DNA of 64,000 nucleotides from contig JAACJM010000001.1 in the NCBI GenBank assembly GCA_013368315.1, positions 62,001-126,000 of the forward strand, read 5' to 3'. Source of the stretch: Tetrapyrgos nigripes. Lineage: Eukaryota; Basidiomycota; Agaricomycetes; Agaricales; Campanellaceae. The translations under genes and the position numbers were made by a program. Positions 57,447-64,000 of the stretch are shown here, piece by piece; the stretch's first letter is position 1, and each line of letters starts with the position of its first letter. The notes under the pieces were generated by a model. That model saw nothing but the letters and a program-made list of their open reading frames with translations. It had not been told where the DNA came from and ran no database searches.

Positions 57447-58126
57447 ATGCATTTCTTCAACCAAGCGTTCAACTACGAGTGAGTCTTCTCGTGTGACCTT
57501 CCTGCTCGTCAGACGAGCTTATGAAAAAATTTTCTACCAGCCATCCTTGGTCTCACGTCGTTATCGGGATGTGGCACAAGTACCCCAATCCCAAATGTTC
57601 GCATGTTATCAGCATAGACGTCTTGGACCGTTCAGTCGACCCCAAGACCGGAATGATTAGAACGGAGAGGGTACTGGGCTGCAAACAAAAAGCGCCGACA
57701 TGGATTCTCAAGGTGAGTCCCTATGGTCGTCAGTCAGCCCAACCAGGTTTCCTTACCGGTCTTTCTCGCAAATTTCAGCTCTTCGGCGGTTCAGAAGACG
57801 CTTTCGTCCGAGAAATATCCTTCATAGATCCCAAAACACAAAACGCAATCATCACTTCCGAAAACCTTTCCCTCTCCCAAGTCGTGACATGTTTTGAACA
57901 AATTCGGTACTCCCCATCTTCAGAGTCACCGCAACGGACGGTGTTCTCTCAAACGGCCGAGATACAAGCACGAATGGGGCTTTGGCGAAGTGCAGCTGAT
58001 GGTTTAGAAAAGTGGCTAGTCCAACGATTTGAGCAGAATGCTCAGCTAGGGAAGACGGCGTTCACCGACGTCCTAGGGCGTCTCTGGGAGGAACGACAGC
58101 TACAGTCGGCATCGCTGTCCTCATAA
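57447..58126 (+). CDS. PRELI/MSF1 domain protein, Ups2-like
   Basis: Second PRELI/Ups protein in the window. It starts MHFFNQAFNYDHPWSHVVIG, then MWHKYPNPKCSHVISIDVLD, TERVLGCKQKAPTWILK, FVREISFIDPKTQNAIITSE and WRSAADGLEKWLVQRFEQNA. The pattern (YPWxxVxxxxWxKYPN...HVIxxDVLxR, TERLIxxKQxxPxWI, EDWxVxRFxxNA) follows yeast Ups2/human SLMO rather than Ups1. Ups2 moves phosphatidylserine across the intermembrane space with Mdm35, feeding phosphatidylethanolamine synthesis. Three exons: 57447-57478, 57541 to about 57711, and from about 57780. Exon 1 is 32 nt and interrupted at the same codon and phase as in the Ups1-like gene at 9205. Stop TAA 58124-58126. Confidence 0.87.
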
Positions 58127-58589
58127 GGGCGGTGACTTGCTGTACTGTTGGCTGCCTGTTTATGCTTATGTCGTTCATCTTTGCATTGTTTATTACATAC
58201 TTTTGGGCTATATGGTCTCCCCTCCTAGATTTTTCTGGATTCACGCCGTAGATTTACAAAATCGTCCGTAATGGATGCCCCCCTATACTACACACTAGTT
58301 ACGCGTTGTTGACGATCGAACAATGAAGTTTTGTACACTATAGACATCTCTTCTACCCCAATCCTTTCATTGGGATTACTTTGGAGTCCTATCGAGGTTG
58401 TGGTAGCAAGGCGACTCTTGTGAAAGCTTGCGCTGCATTACGAAGCACTTCGGCCGGGGTACTTGCTCATTTGACTAAGAGCGTAGGCAGTAATGGCATT
58501 TCAATAATAGTGTCCGTCGGTACATTTACATTTACATCCAATATTCCTTCTTATTCTTTCGTCTTGAGCCTCTTGCAAACCCCGGAAGC
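58127..58589. other. Convergent 3' spacer
   Basis: Between the stop codons of the Ups2-like gene and the GST gene. An 83-codon plus-strand frame at 58381-58632 overlaps the GST 3' end and is not considered a gene. Confidence 0.4.
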
Positions 58590-59835
58590 TCAAGGAAGTC
58601 CACGGCCGGTGTTCACAGCGTCTGCGACCTGACTGGTATTCGGTCGGTTGAAAGCATACCTAAGTGCGAGAAGGTGTAGGTAAGTAAAATTGACGTCACT
58701 AGAGAAGATGATAAACGCACCTCTCATAACTATCCAGATACAAATCCTCTGTGCTGCTAGTAGACTTGAAATCAGGGTGGTTGATCAATTTGTTGGCCCA
58801 CTGGGTGAATCTTTCACCAACAGGCATCTCAAAGCCTCTGTAATACTTCAGAACGATGGTTGACCTGAAGATCCCTGTAAAGTTGTGTATGTATCAGACA
58901 AATTTTTTCTAGGAGAAAGACCGTGACGCTCACAAGGTCCAACCATGACATCAGCCATTCCAAGATCCTCATTATCCTCAACCCACAATCCAAGTCCTTT
59001 CGCTAATGCTTTCTTTTCTCCTTCACCCGTGGCTGCACTTCCAGTCTCCCTCACTATCTCTTTCTCTGTACGCTCAAAGAGAGCGATGAGAGTATCCAAG
59101 GCAGCAAGGTATTCTTTCTTTCCTTCCAGTTGTTTTTCGGGGTCTTGTGGGATTAGGTAGCGGAAGAAAGCTGGAATGACGGAACGAGAGATGTGGTCAC
59201 ATTGGAGGCGGACGAGGGCACGGGCATCTGCGTAACCAAATTAAGTCTAAGTCTGAAGATAAAACAAAAGAAGATTAACGAGACGGACATGGGTTGGTTA
59301 CGGGAGGTAGTAGACTGCGTCCATTGGTTTGTTCCGCTACGCTGTGGATCAATAATGTCAATGGGAGAAGAGAAAAATGAAAAGAGAGGGAGACTGACTC
59401 GTTGATGTATTCAAGAATGACAGTGCTCTCATTCAAAGCTCGGGGTGGGTTGAAGTTATTGAACCTGAGCCCTGGAACGAGACCTTTAGGAGAAACTGTC
59501 CAAGCCCTTCCGTTAGAGCGGAGATAAACAACCACGACTTAGTAGGAATATTCTTCACCTTCCAACAAGTCTTTGGGCTTTTTGTATGGGTCGACCTCAT
59601 CTGGTACACAATGAGCGATGAGTGTCAGCTCTATACAAAATGAATGATACGTGCACTCACAATACTGATACGGGATCTGCAGATGTTCAAACGCAGCCCA
59701 AACACGCTGAACAAAAGGGCAGAAGCAACTTCCAAAAAGCGTAATATCCTCGGGTTTAGAATGCTTGTTGGCGAGTTCCAGAGCAGGACCGGTACATTCG
59801 TTTCGGTAAAGTTTGCCGGTGTCGGTTGTAGGCAT
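58590..59835 (-). CDS. Omega-type glutathione S-transferase
   Basis: Cytosolic glutathione transferase of the omega-like group, which uses an active-site Cys for thiol transfer and dehydroascorbate or S-glutathionyl reductase activity. It begins MPTTDTGKLYRNECTGPALE at 59835. The thioredoxin-fold domain has ITLFGSCFCPFVQRVWAAFE, where the Cys of CPF is the catalytic residue, followed by DEVDPYKKPKDLLE, VPGLRFNNF...ESTVILEYINE (the cis-Pro and Glu-Ser glutathione-binding motif). The helical domain includes RALVRLQCDHISRSVIPAFF, EDNEDLGMADVMVGP and MPVGERFTQWANKLINHPDF. It ends VADAVNTGRGLP, stop 58590-58592. A frame upstream of 59835 (to 59949) would add a hydrophobic N-terminal stretch but is not needed. 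Several short introns. Substrate unknown. Confidence 0.85.
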
Positions 59836-60446
59836 CGTTCCTGTCCTTCGTTGGCTTTTTGTTCGGTGACAGGGTGGAGGAGTTATAGACAGAGAGAGAA
59901 AAAGAAGTTCGACGGAAAAGCTATAAGCCAGGGTCACCTGGTTTGACACAATCCTTTGGTAGGATGATGCAAGGTATTACACGGCGAGGAGCGAAGAGAG
60001 AATCTCAGTCAAATGCCATGATACGCATTGGTGTAACTCATTGCATGCGATGATGGCAAAGTCGTACAGTGGGTTGCGTGTTGGCGTATGCATGTCGCTA
60101 CGGAAAACAGAACCAGGGGGCAAAATTTGAGTATATGTCCGAAATTTTGGAACAGTCGAATCGTTGTATGTGACTACTAGCGGTTGGCTGAGGTCGTTGA
60201 GGGGTGGGCGACCTCGAGGTCGAGGACAGTGACAGAAGCGAGATTTCCGGACCGGCACCCGAGCCCTGGTTAGCGCCTTTCCTCAGTTCTTGTTCCCTTT
60301 GCTCAGTTCAATGGAGTTTTGAAAAACTATTATACGCCAGTCCATATGCCGGATACAATGCTACAACAAGCTACCTATCCATATATGCATAGTATACAAA
60401 AATTCCAGTCTTACAGCCATCCTTTCTCTTTCAGCTTGAAATGTCA
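59836..60446. other. Intergenic, no gene recognised
   Basis: Promoter of the GST gene and 3' region of the ABC transporter gene. Contains CGACCTCGAGGTCG near 60209 (a 14-bp perfect palindrome) and otherwise no notable structure. Confidence 0.4.
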
Positions 60447-63402
60447 TCAGGCCAGACCAGCTTCAATGGCCTTCAGCTCTGCAAGCCTTGCTTTCCATTT
60501 TGGACTATGTAGAAAATTAGAGCAGCGTCAGATGAGATCAAGTTTCCCAAGCTGGTGGCTACTCACACATCCAACAACTTGTTCTCGAGAGTCTGTTTCT
60601 CTTGTTGAAGCGCTAGTCGCTTCTCGGCGTCCAGCTTGGTGCTACAACCAATTCGGCTCAGAAGAAAGGAAGCAACTAAAGACAAGAGACTTACAAAACA
60701 TATCCTCCTTGTCCATCATAATGCAATATCATATGATGATACTTCCACAGCGAAGGACGATGCGAGACCGTCAGAAGCGTAATACCCAACTCGGTTGCAT
60801 GATCCATCATCCTACCCTCCATGTCTGGCGGAACGAGAGAAGTGGCTTCGTCTAAAATTGCGTACTGGAAGAAAAACCACAACCCAAGGTCAGATTTCTT
60901 GTCGGTTTCATGCCCGCAAAAGTGGTAAAGCTTTGACATACTTTAGGATTATGATAGAATAACCTGGCCCAAGCAATTTTTTGTTTATCTCCCCCAGACA
61001 ACGCATCTCTCCACTCTCTCGTGACATCCCATCCGCCTTCCCGGTCCACGACGTTTTCCATCTGCACGGCTGCAAGAATTCTCAACAAATCGACATCGGT
61101 GATTCCACCTGAAAAGATACATGCACCAATTTAGCGCTGCATAAAATGAATGGCGACGTACTCACGAGCTTGCATATCCTCTTTAGTGTGGGGGTATATG
61201 ACTTGATCTCTAAGTGTCCCAACGGAAAGGTACGGTCGCTGAGGAATCAACAAGAAATCCGATGGAGGGGGTTTCCGGACGATACCGCCATATACTGGCC
61301 ATAAACCACCCAATATGCGGAAAAGGGATGATTTACCACAGCCATTGGGTCCGACAATCAGGAGATGTTGCTATTTTGGTAAATCAGGATTCTGTAGGCA
61401 AGAACGAACATACTAGCATACTCACCCCGTGCTTAATAGAGAAATTGAGACTCCTGACTAGAATATCACCGTTCGGTGTGACGATAGGGACGTTCTCAAA
61501 CTCGATGTTCTCCGAAAACATGACTTCCCCCCGACCTTGGAGAACTAGCAAAGGTAGATGAGCGTTCACAACCGCTTTACAATGGCAAGGGAATTGGTAC
61601 TCACTCTTTGCGTTCTCTTCGATACTTGCACTACTCACCAAGGCCTTTTCAAATTTACCTTTCTTAATATCTTCCATGGTATCGAGCAGCAGAGATACAC
61701 GTGCAGTATATCCAGCAAGTTCGGACAAGTCTTTGTAGGAATACATAACTCGACCAAAAGCATCTATGTTTGACCAACATTAGTCCCAGGTCCATCGAGA
61801 AATAGGGAAAGACATACCGGAAGAAGATAGTAAGAGTCTGCGATTCGTCACGAAACCTGCAAGATGAATTCAGTATGAAGCTAGAGACCAAGTTAATCCT
61901 GCATTCACCTTCTGTCCTTCCACCCAAATCCACATTCTCCATACCCGGTAACTTGAAGAACACAGGTATAGCACACAGCACCAGCTACAAAGTCAAAGAT
62001 GTCTCGTAAGGCAACCGCAAACAACCCACCAGTAAAGTGCCAAACTCACCCCGAAAGCGCCCCAAGTCCATTTCACCAAACCCTCTTCAGCACAACCAAA
62101 CCACCATCTTCGTCGGAGAACTTTTCTCTCATGCAAGACCACAGTGGCATAATCTCTTTCGACAAGCATCTTCTCCGTCTCTTCTCCACCCATGAAAGCA
62201 ATTTCTTCTGCAAACTCTGCTAGTCTTGAGTGAGTGTGACGTAATGCTCCGGCGAGTTGAGCAGACATGGCGGCATAGGCACCAAACGGAGGAGTTACAC
62301 GGCGCACTAGGCATTTCATTGTCAGGATCGAGAACCAGGGTGGGGATGAAGGGCTTACAAAGAGCTGCAGTGGATTGTACAAGGATTGTCAGAACTAGTA
62401 GACCTTCCGCACCGACATTCTGAGACAATTGATAGTTGTAGAGAATGACGTCCAATACCGGTTTGGCTAGATTGGAGTAAATGGCTGCTAGGTGAGTTGA
62501 GAACCGTTGGATATCGTGTGTGATCATTCTAGGTTGGGCCTCGTAAGGAATACCGCAGAGAGTCGTAAAATATTAATTCTCACTGATCAGGGTTCTTTAT
62601 CCGGTCGTCGAGATTTGCTAGACGAATGTCCTTGAGTTGGCGAGGCTGGGAGCAGTAAAACTGAACTCACATAGTTGATAATACACTTTCCTATCCTTAT
62701 CTTCCTCTTCATCACCACCAAGGTATTCCTTAAGAACGACCTCCGTTAACCGGGTACGATACGCAATGGCGAGCTTCTTCTGAACAAAAGTAAGCCAACT
62801 GTTGGTCCATGTGGCGGGAATGGCGACTAGAAGCCACCTCAGAATGTTGAAAGCGAATTGAGCAGGTTCTGCTCGGACGAGCGAAGCAACAATCCTATGA
62901 AATAGGATCAGAATCATGTCACCAATTAGTTTACACTGGTGACTTACTTTCCATCCAAAGCTGCGACATACAACGAGATGGCAGTTCGCAGAATCAGCAA
63001 GCTGGAGTGCATAACGAGTAACAAGGCCTCTTTAGACTTGATTCCAGGTATGACTATCCTGAGGATCCTCGACAGTCGCTGGTAGAACAATGCATCGACC
63101 TAAAAAATAAAATGTCGGACGCGTTCCGAAACATAGAAGAGACATAGAACACGACTTACTGCGACACGAGGTGGTCTCCCTGAAGAGTCATCTTTTCCTT
63201 TTCCCTTTCCCTTCTTGCTCGTAGAATTTGATGGTTTGGCCGGTCTTGACGAAAGTCCTCTAAAGGTCGTCCCTAGAACATAGAGAACAAAGGAGATGTT
63301 CAGAACGCGCTGTACGAGAGGGCGATGGCGAAGATAGGAAGCGGAAAGATTCTTCAAAGATTTGTTGAGCTGCTCTACTCTGAGAGTGGAAAGGACGGCC
63401 AT
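60447..63402 (-). CDS. Peroxisomal ABC half transporter (ABCD type, Pxa1/Pxa2-like)
   Basis: Half transporter of the ALD/ABCD subfamily, importing long-chain acyl-CoA into peroxisomes for beta-oxidation, normally as a heterodimer. ATG 63402 gives [20 protein letters not shown], then [20 protein letters not shown] and a Lys/Gly-rich linker ([11 protein letters not shown]). The TM region includes [60 protein letters not shown] and the ABCD EAA-like loop [14 protein letters not shown]. The nucleotide-binding domain has [19 protein letters not shown] (Walker A), [16 protein letters not shown], the signature [20 protein letters not shown], Walker B AILDEATS and the switch [11 protein letters not shown]. 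It ends with a coiled coil and [19 protein letters not shown]. Introns are short; no frame break. Whether it is Pxa1 or Pxa2 cannot be decided by eye. An extra upstream exon (ATG 63772) was considered and not adopted. Confidence 0.92.
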
Positions 63403-64000
63403 GCACAGTTCATGGTCCGAGTTCTGCTGCAAATAGTTATACTCCTTTTCCATGTGATAAAAACCCCACATGTCGTCATTTCAAGACCGACTCCCCTTGT
63501 CGTCCTACAGTCTACCCCGTGTACGGAACTGGGCATTCTCGAGTTATACAAAAGCAGTATATGTATTCAAGTAGTATATGGATTTATGTGCTATACATCG
63601 CCTATCGTAAAATGGACAAGGCGAAGGTTGGTGCCAATACCGATGCCATAGAAAAGGCGGATCCTCGGGACTGGCGTCCGGCGTCCGTAACCAGGAAAGA
63701 AATTCAGGTGCTTGCTGCAGGCTGAAAATTAAAGCCAGCCAGAGCCACTTTTTTCGCAGCAAGAGTATTCATGGTCGTAGAATAATTTTGATAGACCAGT
63801 TAGGTGAATCTATACGATAATTTTACAGACACTGAAACAGAGAAACACAGAAACAAGACACAAGGAACACTAGTCGAGATGTTAACCAGCTTCCGCAGAA
63901 AGATTTTAAAAATCAAGAATGAATAAGGCTGCTCAACCACAGAGCTAGATGGCTAGGACGCTGGGCCAAGTGAAATGTAAAGTCAAGATTGCTATGCTGT
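63403..64000. other. Upstream region of the ABC transporter gene
   Basis: Promoter of the minus-strand gene. A minus-strand frame at 63544-63762 starting MLRKKWLWLALIF is hydrophobic at first but does not join the transporter in a way I could support. The final 230 bp are A-rich with no gene seen. Confidence 0.35.

Noticed and set aside
63544..63762. N-terminal exon of the ABC transporter encoding MLRKKWLWLALIF
   Set aside because: Could not be joined in frame with credible splice sites; ATG 63402 gives the N terminus expected for ABCD half transporters.

Overview
The window looks like genomic DNA from a basidiomycete fungus, most likely an Agaricomycete. Genes are split by many short introns (mostly about 50-70 nt) with GT...AG ends. 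The housekeeping genes are typically fungal (RIC1, AFG2/DRG1, GPI16, RPB7, two PRELI/Ups proteins, an ABCD-type peroxisomal half transporter, an omega-type glutathione transferase). The accessory proteins belong to families I know mainly from mushroom-forming fungi. All calls come from reading the sequence; no database search was run.

Layout. (1) 1-5.3 kb: a decayed GH35 beta-galactosidase 3' end, then a seven-TM membrane protein gene. (2) 5.66-7.08 kb: a non-autonomous DNA element with an 8-bp target duplication. (3) 7.5-14.2 kb: three intact plus-strand genes: a metallo-beta-lactamase-fold hydrolase, a Ups1-like protein and RIC1. (4) 14.9-23.9 kb: an accessory zone with a hAT element, a hAT MITE inside a minisatellite, two members of a small helical gene family, and a broken extra copy of the AFG2 first AAA domain into which a 5'-truncated LINE has inserted. 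(5) 23.87-40.84 kb: a nested transposon nest. The outer element is bounded by matching terminal inverted repeats and an 8-bp duplication (CTTGAGGT). It carries a decayed transposase-like gene with a C-terminal PHD finger. Inside it sit a 1.9-kb hAT-like element and a 7.4-kb Mutator-like element; the latter has terminal inverted repeats, a 10-bp target duplication and two convergent genes. (6) 42.5-49.4 kb: a third transposon-like locus, apparently intact, with a large zinc-finger protein and a divergently transcribed companion. (7) 49.6-64 kb: a third helical family member, then GPI16, AFG2, RPB7, a Ups2-like gene, an omega GST and a peroxisomal ABC transporter.

How it fits together. Two conserved housekeeping blocks (7-14 kb and 50.7-63.4 kb) flank about 35 kb of repeated insertion and gene fragmentation. 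The donor gene (AFG2), its fragment, and all three helical paralogs lie within the same 64 kb, so local duplication has occurred alongside transposition. Seven insertions can be delimited to the base by target-site duplications, which gives a relative order of events. Exon boundaries are my own reading of splice sites and protein-family continuity; small errors are likely in the less conserved genes.
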